Assembly (NCBI GenBank): GCA_038744685.1
Contig: JBCDMB010000030.1
Location: 1 to 34,325, forward strand
Length of the DNA stretch: 34,325 nucleotides
Direction: 5' to 3'
From: Verrucomicrobiota bacterium
Lineage (GTDB): Bacteria > Verrucomicrobiota > Verrucomicrobiia > Opitutales > Puniceicoccaceae
The position numbers were made by a program, and so were the translations under genes. Shown piece by piece: positions 23,433 to 31,858 of this stretch. Numbering within the stretch: the first letter of the stretch is position 1; each line of letters opens with the position of its first letter. Below the pieces are notes generated by a model. It worked only from the letters and a program-made list of their open reading frames with translations, was not told the DNA's origin and did no database searches.

Positions 23433-23942
23433 ATGCTGAATCGAATCGTCTTACTCACCGTTATGTTTGGTTTATTCTCTGCAAATGCTGATCCGCTGCC
23501 GATCGGTTCCAAGGCTCCTGTCCTGACGGTTACCACGAGTGAAGATGTCGAGTTGGATCTTTCCAGTGTTTATGAAAAGGGTCCTGTTCTCGTCTATTTT
23601 TATCCGAAGGCGGATACCCCCGGTTGCACTGCGCAGGCCTGCAACCTTCGCGATTCCTTTGAGGAGCTCTCCGCCGAGGGAATTGAGGTCGTTGGGGTGA
23701 GCACAGACAACGTCAAATCCCAGGCTGCCTTCAAAGAAAAATACTCGCTACCTTTTACCCTGGTCGCCGATAGCGACTCCCGACTGGTCGATGCTTTTGG
23801 GGTCCCCACTAGAATCGGATTTGCTTCCCGTCAGTCCTTTTTGATCATTGACGGAAAAGTCGCCTGGCGTGACCTCAAGGCGAAGCCGAAGACGCAGGCT
23901 GAGGAAGCATTGGCTGCTTTAAAGAGAGATGGCGAACGTTAA
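23433..23942 (+). CDS. Exported peroxiredoxin (AhpC/TSA, BCP type)
   Basis: The 169-residue protein has a signal peptide (about 1-19) and the motif YPKADTPGCTAQACNLRD. C65 is the peroxidatic cysteine and C70 the likely resolving cysteine, five residues on, as in BCP/PrxQ enzymes. It reduces peroxides, probably in the periplasm, using a thiol donor that is not visible here. AAGGAG precedes the ATG, one of the better ribosome-binding sites in the window. The last codons and the TAA lie inside a palindromic repeat that begins at about 23933. Confidence 0.9.
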   Translation: MLNRIVLLTVMFGLFSANADPLPIGSKAPVLTVTTSEDVELDLSSVYEKGPVLVYFYPKADTPGCTAQACNLRDSFEELSAEGIEVVGVSTDNVKSQAAFKEKYSLPFTLVADSDSRLVDAFGVPTRIGFASRQSFLIIDGKVAWRDLKAKPKTQAEEALAALKRDGER

Positions 23943-24012
23943 ACATCGAACACTGAACGTTGAACCTTTAACGTTCGAGGTTCGACGTTCAGCGTTGGAA
24001 GTTCAGGTTCTT
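23933..24012. repeat. GAACGTT-rich palindromic repeat, copy 1
   Basis: A run of GAAC/GTTC and AACGTT units forms an imperfect inverted repeat of about 80 bases, covering the end of the peroxiredoxin gene and most of the gap to the next start. A relative occurs at 33973-34071. It may act as a transcript-end hairpin. Confidence 0.7.
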
Positions 24013-24023
24013 AAGCGTCCCCG

Positions 24024-24737
24024 GTGAGCGTCTACTGGCTCCAACATGTTCCGTTCGAGGGGCTCGGCCGGATTGAAGATTGGTTTGTCGCACGCGGTGT
24101 GACTCCAAAGTGTGTTCGTCTCTATGCCGGTGACGTTCTTCCCCCCGTCGAGGAGGTTGATTTTCTCATCGTTATGGGTGGCCCGATGAGCGTAAACGAC
24201 GAGGAAGCGTTTCCGTGGTTAACTGCCGAAAAGGAGTTCATCAGAGAGGTGATTTTGAAATCAGTTCCCGTTTTTGGCGTTTGTCTGGGTTCCCAGCTGA
24301 TCGCCAGCGTGCTTGGAGCAGAAGTGTATCCAGCGAAAGAAAAGGAGATTGGTTGGTGGCCATTGCGGGTGACAGCGGATGAAGCGTCAAATACTCTATT
24401 TCCCGATGCATCTCGCGTTTTTCACTGGCACGGTGAGACCTTTGACTTGCCAAAAGATGCGGAGCTTCTGGCGTCTACTGCCTCTTGCGAGAATCAGGCG
24501 TTTCGAGTAGGAGATAAAGTCGTAGGAACGCAGTTCCACATCGAAACGACCGCTGAATCCGCGAAGGCCCTCGTCGAGAATTGTGGAGATGAGCTCGTTG
24601 ACCGTTCTTCTTACGTTCAATCTGCGGAGGAGATTTTATCGACGCCTGAGGAAAACTACCGCCGGATTGAGCCCTTTTTGGATCAGGTTCTTTCCTCGTT
24701 GTGGCGGAGCGGCGGCTTTAGCCGCCGAGAGACTTGA
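24024..24737 (+). CDS. Class I glutamine amidotransferase-like protein
   Basis: The 237-residue protein has the GATase-1 fold. LIVMGGPMSVNDEEAFPWL is an oxyanion-strand block, FGVCLGSQLIA holds the nucleophile cysteine (about C87), VFHWHGETFDLP follows, and GTQFHIETT carries the catalytic His-x-Glu. It resembles the GuaA-related stand-alone amidotransferases whose acceptor is often unknown. The start is GTG at 24024. The last dozen residues (LWRSGGFSRRET) are encoded by a GGCGGCTTTAGCCGCC palindromic repeat, so the C-terminus was probably altered by repeat insertion. Confidence 0.85.
   Translation: MSVYWLQHVPFEGLGRIEDWFVARGVTPKCVRLYAGDVLPPVEEVDFLIVMGGPMSVNDEEAFPWLTAEKEFIREVILKSVPVFGVCLGSQLIASVLGAEVYPAKEKEIGWWPLRVTADEASNTLFPDASRVFHWHGETFDLPKDAELLASTASCENQAFRVGDKVVGTQFHIETTAESAKALVENCGDELVDRSSYVQSAEEILSTPEENYRRIEPFLDQVLSSLWRSGGFSRRET
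24710..24727. repeat. CGGCGGCT palindrome inside a coding end
   Basis: CGGCGGCT and AGCCGCCG form an 8-base perfect stem with a TT loop, preceded by GGAG. The same unit occurs at 16753-16770. Related GGAGCGGACT palindromes lie in the MITE-like element. Confidence 0.8.
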
Positions 24738-24745
24738 TGTGGATG

Positions 24746-24825
24746 GGTAGGGCGCAGGCTCTGGCAAGCCGATTGATCTGAAACCAAAACGGGGATTGAT
24801 TTTCAAAATGCTCTAGCGTCTTACC
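24746..24825. repeat. GGTAGGGCGCAG inverted-repeat element, diverged copy
   Basis: It begins GGTAGGGCGCAGG and ends with a decayed mirror of that arm (TAGCGTCTTACC). Its centre, read on the minus strand (GCATTTTGAAAATCAATCCCC), aligns with the centre of the copy at 34095, showing that it is an inverted copy of the same family. From here to 24950 no gene is seen. Confidence 0.65.
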
Positions 24826-24950
24826 ATAGTTAGAGGTATAGATCCGTGGAAAAATCAACAGACCCGTGGCCTTGGTTCTACGAACCGGGGTGAAGTTTGA
24901 AGGCTACCGACATCGCCGAGACTGAGTTTCGAGGCTACCAGTTGCTTGCT

Positions 24951-25535
24951 CTAAAAGTAGTAAGAAACACCTGCTTCTACGATGTTCGCACTACCTGCGC
25001 GCACAAGGACGGTCACGTCACCGTCTTCGTAATCAAAGTCATCGAAATCCACGTAGCGAAAGGCAGCATGAAAGGAGAGCTGAGGAAGGAGAAAGAATTC
25101 TGCCCCGGCAAAAAACTGATAGGTAAAGACGGCGTTAGTTCCGTCACCGTCTCCGAACTCAGTAGTTACTTTTAGGTCTGAAACGGCTACACCAGCCCCG
25201 GCTCCAGCCAAAATACGAAAGCGTTCGGTGAGCGGATAGGTAAAGCGATAGTTCAGCAGAATCGTATTTACCTTGGCTTCCCCTTGAACGGGAACGCTGA
25301 GGCTGCCCTCCTGGTAGATCGTGTCGATCGAATCCAAGTCTGTGTAGGTATATTCCAGCTCCAGTGAATTCAAATCGTTGAATGCGTAACCGACCCGAGC
25401 CCCGATGCCAGTCGAGTTGTCAAAATCCGAATCAAACCATTGGACGATTCCCTGCACGTAGACGCTTGCTGACACGCTTCCCCAGGAAACGAAGAGTGAT
25501 AGGAGAGCGAGAGACAGAATACGGGCAAACTTCAT
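24951..25535 (-). CDS. Outer-membrane beta-barrel protein
   Basis: The 194-residue protein has a signal peptide (about 1-23) and then alternating beta strands such as GIGARVGYAFNDLNSLELEYTYTDLD and FRILAGAGAGVAVSD, ending SYYF with a terminal phenylalanine, the usual barrel-assembly signal. The size fits an eight-stranded barrel of the OmpA/OmpW/porin-like type. Function beyond envelope location cannot be read. It lies 60 bases downstream of the doxX-like gene and may be co-transcribed with it. Confidence 0.82.
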   Translation of the reverse strand: MKFARILSLALLSLFVSWGSVSASVYVQGIVQWFDSDFDNSTGIGARVGYAFNDLNSLELEYTYTDLDSIDTIYQEGSLSVPVQGEAKVNTILLNYRFTYPLTERFRILAGAGAGVAVSDLKVTTEFGDGDGTNAVFTYQFFAGAEFFLLPQLSFHAAFRYVDFDDFDYEDGDVTVLVRAGSANIVEAGVSYYF

Positions 25536-25595
25536 AGAAGGTGGTTTGTTTTATTTTGATTTTTAGGAGGGAGAGCCAAAAGACCTGAGTGGCCA

Positions 25596-26024
25596 CTAGC
25601 TCTGACGGAAAAGTTGGTCTACACCGACCCGGCCACAGCCGGCAAAGAGAAAGGGAAGCATCGCAGCGGCGTAGAGAAGGGCCATTTCCTGCGCGGCAAA
25701 ACCCGCTCCAGCCAAATGACCAAAAGCTGCAACCAGCATGGTGGTCAGGATTGTAAGAGCCGAGAGACGGGTCAGAAATCCTGCCGCAAGAAATAGACCC
25801 CCGAGCAACTCGGCGAAGCCAGCCGCCCACGCAAAGAAAGTAGGAGAGGGAAAGCCAAGATTCTCGACCACATCAACAAAACCGCTTTCTGGTGGCACCT
25901 TCCCCAGGCCATGAGCAAATGCCATCCCAAGACCCGCAAATACCCGCAAAACCAGCAAGCCCAATTCGGAAAAGGCAGAGGAGGCGGCTGCACCACCAAA
26001 AGCGAGTTTTTTCCATGAAGGCAT
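25596..26024 (-). CDS. DoxX-family membrane protein
   Basis: The 142-residue protein has four hydrophobic helices and the family blocks LLVLRVFAGLGMAFAHGLGKV, FAWAAGFAELLGGLFLAAGFLTRLSAL and MALLYAAAMLPFLFAGCG. DoxX-family proteins are inner-membrane proteins whose members have been linked to redox stress or quinone chemistry; the role here is not defined. No operator is visible in the 90-base gap upstream. Confidence 0.88.
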   Translation of the reverse strand: MPSWKKLAFGGAAASSAFSELGLLVLRVFAGLGMAFAHGLGKVPPESGFVDVVENLGFPSPTFFAWAAGFAELLGGLFLAAGFLTRLSALTILTTMLVAAFGHLAGAGFAAQEMALLYAAAMLPFLFAGCGRVGVDQLFRQS

Positions 26025-26117
26025 GGGTGGATCGTGAATGAGGCGAATGGGAAATCAACCTAAATAAAGAATTCTCACGGTCAGTCATGAGAAAAGGCCT
26101 AGACCCTCCTTCGACAG

Positions 26118-26645
26118 TTACTGAGCCTGATAAAATAAGGGTTTGGCCTCTAGAATGTAAGGCTTTCGGTCGTCGAGAATTCGGATGCTTTGTTCAACGG
26201 AATCCGGGAGGAACGGGTCGACACTTATAACGAACCTGGTCGCGGCAGGATTGAAGGAAATGATCTCGAATTCATTGTGCTGTAAGCCTGCTTCCAACGC
26301 CTCGGTCTCAATGCCCGGATTTCCCATGGCGATGATTTCGTCTGCCTGGATTATAACAGTGGCAAGGTCATCCCCTTCGGTTATCCGCCACAGGCTTTTG
26401 TCCTCAGCTTCGACCAACCAGCGCTTTCCAGAAATTTCGGGGGAAACCCAGGCCTTTACGACTCGATTGAGCGCAAACGGGGTTTCAGGAAGTCCAGAAA
26501 AGTCCGTCGTGGTCTGCCACGAAGGGAGTGGAGCTAGAGGTGATTCCGCTTCGTCGGAACTCCGCAAAAAAGCGAAACCCGCAGCGAGCAAACAGCCCGC
26601 AAAGAATCCAACACCAAAAATTCGAACCCGCTGGGATTGTTTCAC
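26118..26645 (-). CDS. Hypothetical membrane-anchored protein
   Basis: The 175-residue protein has one N-terminal hydrophobic helix (about 9-27) and an extracytoplasmic acidic domain with no motif that I recognise. It begins 6 bases after the stop of the small membrane protein gene upstream, so it is the third gene of the CNNM operon. A role tied to that transporter-like protein is possible but unsupported by motifs. Confidence 0.75.
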   Translation of the reverse strand: MKQSQRVRIFGVGFFAGCLLAAGFAFLRSSDEAESPLAPLPSWQTTTDFSGLPETPFALNRVVKAWVSPEISGKRWLVEAEDKSLWRITEGDDLATVIIQADEIIAMGNPGIETEALEAGLQHNEFEIISFNPAATRFVISVDPFLPDSVEQSIRILDDRKPYILEAKPLFYQAQ

Positions 26646-26651
26646 AGTGGC

Positions 26652-26936
26652 TTATTTTGACGCAAGAGCTTGGGCGTCTCGCTCTTGCTTGCCTTTTACA
26701 AAACAAAGAACGATGGCTACGCCCGACGCCCAGACACCAGCCAAAATTGCCCCGACCCGGGCTCCGGTGATTGCGAGCTCGCCGAAGGTCATTGAAGGCA
26801 TAAACAGTTTCCCAAGAAGTGAAAATGCAGCTGACCCTGCAAATGCTCCGCAGGCGATGATGATCAAGACATAGGAGATGAAGCGGAACGCCCAGAGTAA
26901 AATCAGTTTGGCCCAGTATTTCGTTGAGCGAATCAT
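26652..26936 (-). CDS. Small hypothetical membrane protein
   Basis: The 94-residue protein has two hydrophobic helices (about 10-35 and 57-80) and a charged C-terminus (KGKQERDAQ). Its start overlaps the end of the CNNM/CBS gene by four bases, so the two are translationally coupled. The family is not recognised. It may be a partner subunit of the CNNM protein. Confidence 0.75.
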   Translation of the reverse strand: MIRSTKYWAKLILLWAFRFISYVLIIIACGAFAGSAAFSLLGKLFMPSMTFGELAITGARVGAILAGVWASGVAIVLCFVKGKQERDAQALASK

Positions 26937-28021
26937 TCAGCGGCGGCTTTCCCGCTAGGGTGTTTCTGTTGAGCGGTGATCTGCCGACTCTTTCTTGCCG
27001 CGTCTTTCTTTCGGGCAAGTTCCCGCATATCGACTGCGACGTCATCAGGCTCAAAAATTTCCTGTCCAAGGATAGATTCCATGACGTCCTCCATAGTCAA
27101 TACGCCGGTAACAGATCCGTATTCATCCACCACAATGCCAAGCTGTTGATTGTTCTTCAAAAACATCTGAAGGGCATCTGAGGCGGTAGCGTTTTCTGGG
27201 ACGAAAATGGTTTCTGAAATCAAGTCACCTACCGTGCAGTCGTCAGTGCCCTCCGCGAGTCGGGCGAGGATATCCCTTCGACGAACTACCCCGATAATCT
27301 CATCAATACTTTCCTCGTAAACGGGAATTCGGGCGAACGGGATATTCTTAAAGTCGTGAATGACTTCCTCGATGAGCGTGTGCTTTTCGAGAGCGGTTAC
27401 CACGGTCCGAGGCGTCATGATGTCGCTAACGGAGATCGTATCCAAGCGAAGGGTGTTGGTGATCATCCGGCGTTCACTCTCAGTCAGGTCGCCTTCTTTA
27501 GCACTCTTCTCTGCGAGCAGCAGAATCTCTTCATCCGGAGTCTCGTTCGATGGCTGTGGTTTTACGAAAAAGCGAACAGCGATCTTGCAAAGGTAGGACA
27601 CAGGGAGCATGACCAAGCGAATCCAGTGCAGAGGGAAGACGAGGATAGGCTGAAGGGTCGGGCGATAGAGGACCCCAACATTCTTCGGGATCACTTCGGA
27701 AAAAATTAGGATACCGAAAACCAAAGCGGCCGAGAAATAGATGACATTCTCTTCCCCTAGTGCGGTTGCCGCCAAAGCACCACTCACACTGGCACCGGCA
27801 GTGTTGGCTATGGTGTTCAGGCTAAGGATTGCCGAAGTCGTTTCCTCGATATCCAGCTTGAAGTGCTCCAAGCGCGCCCCGATCGAAGGATGGCGCTGCT
27901 TGAGTCCCTCGATTTCGGTTGTTGTCGTGCTGAGGATCATCGCTTCAAGAACGGAACAGAGAGCCGAGATACAGACTGTAAAAGCGACAGCCAGAAAGAG
28001 ATAGAGGATCGCGTTCTCCAT
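26933..28021 (-). CDS. CNNM/hemolysin-type protein with CBS pair
   Basis: The 362-residue protein has a DUF21/CNNM membrane domain (about 1-160, including a FGILIFSEVIPKNVG block) and a CBS pair (about 190-315, with VSDIMTPRTVV and VDEYGSVTGVLTMEDVMESILG). Family members are associated with Mg2+/Co2+ transport or resistance. The C-terminal CorC_HlyC domain usual in longer members is missing; a basic tail of about 45 residues follows instead. It leads a three-gene unit. Upstream lie about 640 bases without a clear gene. Confidence 0.9.
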   Translation of the reverse strand: MENAILYLFLAVAFTVCISALCSVLEAMILSTTTTEIEGLKQRHPSIGARLEHFKLDIEETTSAILSLNTIANTAGASVSGALAATALGEENVIYFSAALVFGILIFSEVIPKNVGVLYRPTLQPILVFPLHWIRLVMLPVSYLCKIAVRFFVKPQPSNETPDEEILLLAEKSAKEGDLTESERRMITNTLRLDTISVSDIMTPRTVVTALEKHTLIEEVIHDFKNIPFARIPVYEESIDEIIGVVRRRDILARLAEGTDDCTVGDLISETIFVPENATASDALQMFLKNNQQLGIVVDEYGSVTGVLTMEDVMESILGQEIFEPDDVAVDMRELARKKDAARKSRQITAQQKHPSGKAAAE

Positions 28022-28663
28022 TTTAGCCGGCTGTCCCGCTCAGCCGAAAATCACTCTCACGAGAGACCGCGCCAACCTCCCGCGCGCCCTGAGGCCACGT
28101 AGATCGACTCTCTCGATCACCGTCCGATTCGGACGTACAGGATTCTTCCCTTTCCACGAACCAAACATCATTGCCCATTCTTGGTGCAAAGGACAAGGGG
28201 AAATGTGAGAGGTTCGCTCGGTCTCCTGCGACTTTGATCATTACTTCGCTGCTTAAATAGAACCTACTCGGGATTCGATATCGGGATCGAAATCGGGTCT
28301 CGAGAGCATTCGATAGCGATACCGATTTCGATTTTTGCGATCATGCTTTGTATGAGGCGCGGTCTAACAATATGAATTTCATGGTAGGGCGCAGCGTTTC
28401 GCAAGCCGCGCCTTCTGGGTTCCAAACGAGGTTCTTTTCACAAAATGCGTGGGTTGCGAAACGCTGCGCCCTACCAAAGGCAACAGCCGAAAACCTAAGG
28501 TGGGTATGGGTTCTTCTCACCTTCTTAATAGCCTTGCTTTGTTCTTGATTTGGGTGTGTTGAGACTGATTCGGGAATGGAACTGAAGGTAGATTCCGTTG
28601 GCTATGAAACGAAACGAGATTGGGCTTTCACTACAGGGGAGCAGGTGAAGAATTGAATGTTAC
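28022..28663. other. Gene-free stretch with inverted repeats
   Basis: No convincing gene is seen. ATCGAAATCGG (28286-28296) pairs with CCGATTTCGAT (28322-28332) in a longer imperfect palindrome. A perfect 22-base inverted repeat has arms at 28383-28404 and 28454-28475, beginning GGTAGGGCGCAG, the arm motif shared with elements at 24746, 32987 and 34095. The promoter of the CNNM operon should lie at the left end. Confidence 0.6.
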
Positions 28664-28697
28664 CAAAAAAAGCCCCCGGGTGGGTTCCCGGGGGCTT
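28664..28697 (-). terminator. Intrinsic terminator of ppdK
   Basis: A perfect 10-base GC-rich stem (AGCCCCCGGG 28671-28680 with CCCGGGGGCT 28687-28696, 6-base loop) is followed on the minus strand by seven T. It begins 27 bases past the ppdK stop codon. Confidence 0.92.
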
Positions 28698-28723
28698 CGT
28701 GCAGGAAAGAAGTCTACGAGAGA

Positions 28724-31498
28724 CTACCGCAGAGCGGCCTGAGCGGCAGCTAGTCGCGCGACGGGAACCCGTGGCGGCGAGCAGCTCACATAGTCGAGGC
28801 CGACCTGATGGAAGAACTGAATCGATGCGGGATCACCGCCGTGTTCTCCACAAATCCCAAGCTTTAGATCTTTCTTGGTGGAACGACCCTTCTTCGTGCC
28901 GATTTCCACGAGCTGACCAATCCCGCTCGCATCGATGGATGCAAATGGGTTTTGTGGCATGATCTCAAGGTCCTTGTAGGTGCCAAGGAAAGAACCAGCG
29001 TCATCCCGGCTCATTCCCAGTCCGGTCTGGGTCAAATCGTTGGTGCCGAAGCTGAAGAACTCGGCGGTTTCCGCAATCTGGTCAGCGGTTAATGCTCCGC
29101 GGGGAACCTCGATCATCGTTCCGACCAAATACTTGAATTTGACCTTCTTGGATTCCATGACTTCCGCAGCAACGCGGTGGATGACTGCGGCTTGATTCTT
29201 CAACTCATCGTTAAATCCGACGAGGGGAACCATCACTTCAGGAACGACCTTGATCGGTTTCTTGAGCTTGTAGCAAGCGGCGGCAGCCTCGAAGATCGCA
29301 CGGGCCTGCATTTCGGTGATTTCCGGGTGGGAAATTCCGAGACGGCACCCGCGGTGACCGAGCATCGGGTTGGCTTCATGGAGAGCAGCGACGCGTTCGG
29401 AAACGACGTCGAGGCTGACTCCAAGTGCTTTTGCCAGCTCTTTCTTTGCGGCAGTGTCGTGCGGCAGAAACTCGTGAAGTGGCGGGTCGAGAAGACGAAC
29501 GGTGACTGGACGGCCACCCATTTCCTTGAATAGGCCGGTGAAGTCCTTGCGCTGGAAGGGGAGGAGCTTCTTGAGGGCTGCGCGGCGTTCTTTCTCGTTG
29601 GTCGCGAGAATCATCTGGCGCATGAAGGTGATGCGGTCGCCTTCGAAGAACATGTGCTCCGTGCGGCAGAGCCCAATCCCTTCTGCTCCCAGAGCCACTG
29701 CCGACTTAGCCTGTTCGGGTGAGTCGGCGTTGGTGCGGACGCCTAGCTTGCGCGCCTTGTCAGCCCAATCCATCACTTGCTTGAACATCTGGTAGGTGTA
29801 GCTGGCGGATGGCTTCAACTTGCCGCTGAGGACTTGGTCGACTTCCGAAGGAGCAGTGTCGACGTGGCCCGCGTAAATCTCACCAGTCGTTCCGTCGATA
29901 GAAATGTCGTCGCCTTCCTTCAGAACAGTCTTTCCGACGGTGAGGGATCCTTTTGAGTAGTTGATAACGACGTCGGAAGCACCGCAGACGCAGACCTTGT
30001 TCATCTGGCGGGCAACCAGCGCGGCGTGAGAGCTGACACCGCCGCGGGAGGTGAGAATACCGTCAGCTGCTATCATTCCACGAAGGTCTTCGGGAGTGGT
30101 TTCTACCCGGCAGAGGACTGCATGACCACCACCGTTGACCACCGATTCAGCCTTGTCGGCTGTGAAGCAAATCGTTCCGGAAGCAGCACCTGGCCCGGCG
30201 GGCAATCCGGTTGCAAGAGACTTCGCCTTCTGGATGGCGGCGTTGTCGAAAACCGCTACGAGCAGGCTCGAGATCGAGTCCGCCGGAATCTTCTGCAAAG
30301 CGGTCTTCTGATTAATGAGGCGTTCCTTTACCAATTCGACTGCGATACGGACCGCGGCAAGACCAGTCCGTTTCCCGTTACGGGTTTGCAACATGTAGAG
30401 CTTCCCGTCCTCAACGGTAAACTCGAAGTCCTGCATGTCCTTGAAGTGTTTCTCCAAGGTGCGGCGAACCTTCTCGAGTTCTGCGTGAGCCTTGGGCATC
30501 TCATCCTTTAGCTGAGCAATTGGGTTTGGAGTGCGGATGCCCGCAACCACGTCTTCCCCTTGCGCGTTGATCAAATACTCACCGTAAAAGACCTTTTCCC
30601 CATTTGCCGGGTCGCGGGTAAAGGCAACACCGGTTGCACTGTTGTCGCCCGTGTTTCCGAAGACCATGGTCTGGACGTTGACTGCGGTGCCCCATTCGGC
30701 AGGGATGTTGTACTTCTGACGATAGAGGATGGCGCGTTCGTTCTGCCACGAGCTGAAGACTGCGCCCACCGCTCCCCAGAGCTGCTTGTATACGTCTTGA
30801 GGAAAAGCTGATTTCGTGCGGGACTTGATGAGAGCCTTGTAGCGCTTGATCAACTCCTTCAGGTCTTTCTCGGAAAGGTCACTGTCGAGTTTTGCTCCGA
30901 CCTCTTTCTTTAGTTTTTCCAGACAGGCATCGAAAGGTTCATGGTCGTTTTCGTGAAGGGGCTGAACTCCCATCACCACGTCACCATACATGCTGATGAA
31001 ACGGCGGTAGCAGTCGTAAGCGAAGGCAGGGTTGCCTGATTCACTAGCGAGCGCCTGTACCGTTTCATCGTTGAGGCCAAGGTTCAAGATGGTGTCCATC
31101 ATACCCGGCATCGACTCGCGGGCACCGGAACGAACCGAGAGGAGCAAAGGCTTCTTGTTTGCGCCAAACTTCTTACCTACCTGCTTTTCGATCGAAGCTA
31201 CGGCTTTGTGGAGATCCGCATCCATGGTCGTAGGATACTTGCGGCCATGGTCATAAAAGTAGGTGCAGACCTCCGTTGTGATCGTAAACCCAGGGGGAAC
31301 AGGCAAACCGATCCGTGCCATTTCCGCGAGGTTGGCTCCTTTGCCCCCCAGCAATTCTTTTTGCTTTGAACTTCCGTCGGTTTTCTTACCGAACTCGTAG
31401 ATGATCTTGGCAGGCTTTGCACTGCGTGCGGCCTTTTTCACGGTTTTGCGAGCACTCTTCCGAGCCGCTTTCTTCGTAGCTTTTTTTGCTGCTGACAT
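28724..31498 (-). CDS. ppdK: Pyruvate, phosphate dikinase with basic N-terminal tail
   Basis: The 924-residue enzyme interconverts pyruvate + ATP + Pi and PEP + AMP + PPi. The nucleotide-binding domain starts near residue 32 ([27 protein letters not shown]). The swivelling phosphohistidine is H491 in [12 protein letters not shown]. The PEP/pyruvate domain ends with [16 protein letters not shown], including the catalytic cysteine. Unlike usual family members, it carries 31 extra residues at the front, made of Ala, Lys and Arg with 13 basic and no acidic residues, as in histone H1-like tails. The frame is open beyond 31498, but the Met there starts the tail and upstream sequence is not conserved. 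Terminated at 28664-28697. Confidence 0.95.
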   Translation of the reverse strand: MSAAKKATKKAARKSARKTVKKAARSAKPAKIIYEFGKKTDGSSKQKELLGGKGANLAEMARIGLPVPPGFTITTEVCTYFYDHGRKYPTTMDADLHKAVASIEKQVGKKFGANKKPLLLSVRSGARESMPGMMDTILNLGLNDETVQALASESGNPAFAYDCYRRFISMYGDVVMGVQPLHENDHEPFDACLEKLKKEVGAKLDSDLSEKDLKELIKRYKALIKSRTKSAFPQDVYKQLWGAVGAVFSSWQNERAILYRQKYNIPAEWGTAVNVQTMVFGNTGDNSATGVAFTRDPANGEKVFYGEYLINAQGEDVVAGIRTPNPIAQLKDEMPKAHAELEKVRRTLEKHFKDMQDFEFTVEDGKLYMLQTRNGKRTGLAAVRIAVELVKERLINQKTALQKIPADSISSLLVAVFDNAAIQKAKSLATGLPAGPGAASGTICFTADKAESVVNGGGHAVLCRVETTPEDLRGMIAADGILTSRGGVSSHAALVARQMNKVCVCGASDVVINYSKGSLTVGKTVLKEGDDISIDGTTGEIYAGHVDTAPSEVDQVLSGKLKPSASYTYQMFKQVMDWADKARKLGVRTNADSPEQAKSAVALGAEGIGLCRTEHMFFEGDRITFMRQMILATNEKERRAALKKLLPFQRKDFTGLFKEMGGRPVTVRLLDPPLHEFLPHDTAAKKELAKALGVSLDVVSERVAALHEANPMLGHRGCRLGISHPEITEMQARAIFEAAAACYKLKKPIKVVPEVMVPLVGFNDELKNQAAVIHRVAAEVMESKKVKFKYLVGTMIEVPRGALTADQIAETAEFFSFGTNDLTQTGLGMSRDDAGSFLGTYKDLEIMPQNPFASIDASGIGQLVEIGTKKGRSTKKDLKLGICGEHGGDPASIQFFHQVGLDYVSCSPPRVPVARLAAAQAALR

Positions 31499-31858
31499 AC
31501 TGGGTTTTATTGTTGGTTGAGAAACAGTTCTTCGATGAACGAAAACGATCGAGAAAATACCTACCCAGCAGGCTGTCAACGGAATACGGGTGGGTGGTGG
31601 GTTCGACTCACCTTTCTTTCCTCCCGATCCTCTTCGTTGCGGTATAGGTTTTCTGAACCAAGTCACTGCAACGGGGTGTAGGGATCGTCTGAAAGCGTCC
31701 CACATCAATGGGGTCTCAAGGCGACTAACCCTATCAGTCTCGCTCTTTTTGGTGTAAGGAGACACCCAATAAATTCAGTAGTGTTTCCTACACTTTGCAC
31801 AAGCCGCTATTGACATTGTACACAGCCTGAAGTCGTTTCTACCCGAGGTTCTTGTTCT
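31499..31858. other. Divergent ppdK-ald intergenic region
   Basis: These 360 bases separate ppdK and ald and must hold both promoters. I see no gene. A TTGACA at 31810-31815 is a possible -35 box for ald, but no good -10 follows at the right distance. A short imperfect dyad, AGTGTTTCCTACACT, lies near 31782-31796 and could be a regulator site. Confidence 0.4.

Noticed and set aside
28023..28241. 72-residue minus-strand opening before the CNNM gene
   Set aside because: Composition is odd and no motif or signal is seen; its 3' half looks like repeat DNA with small palindromes.
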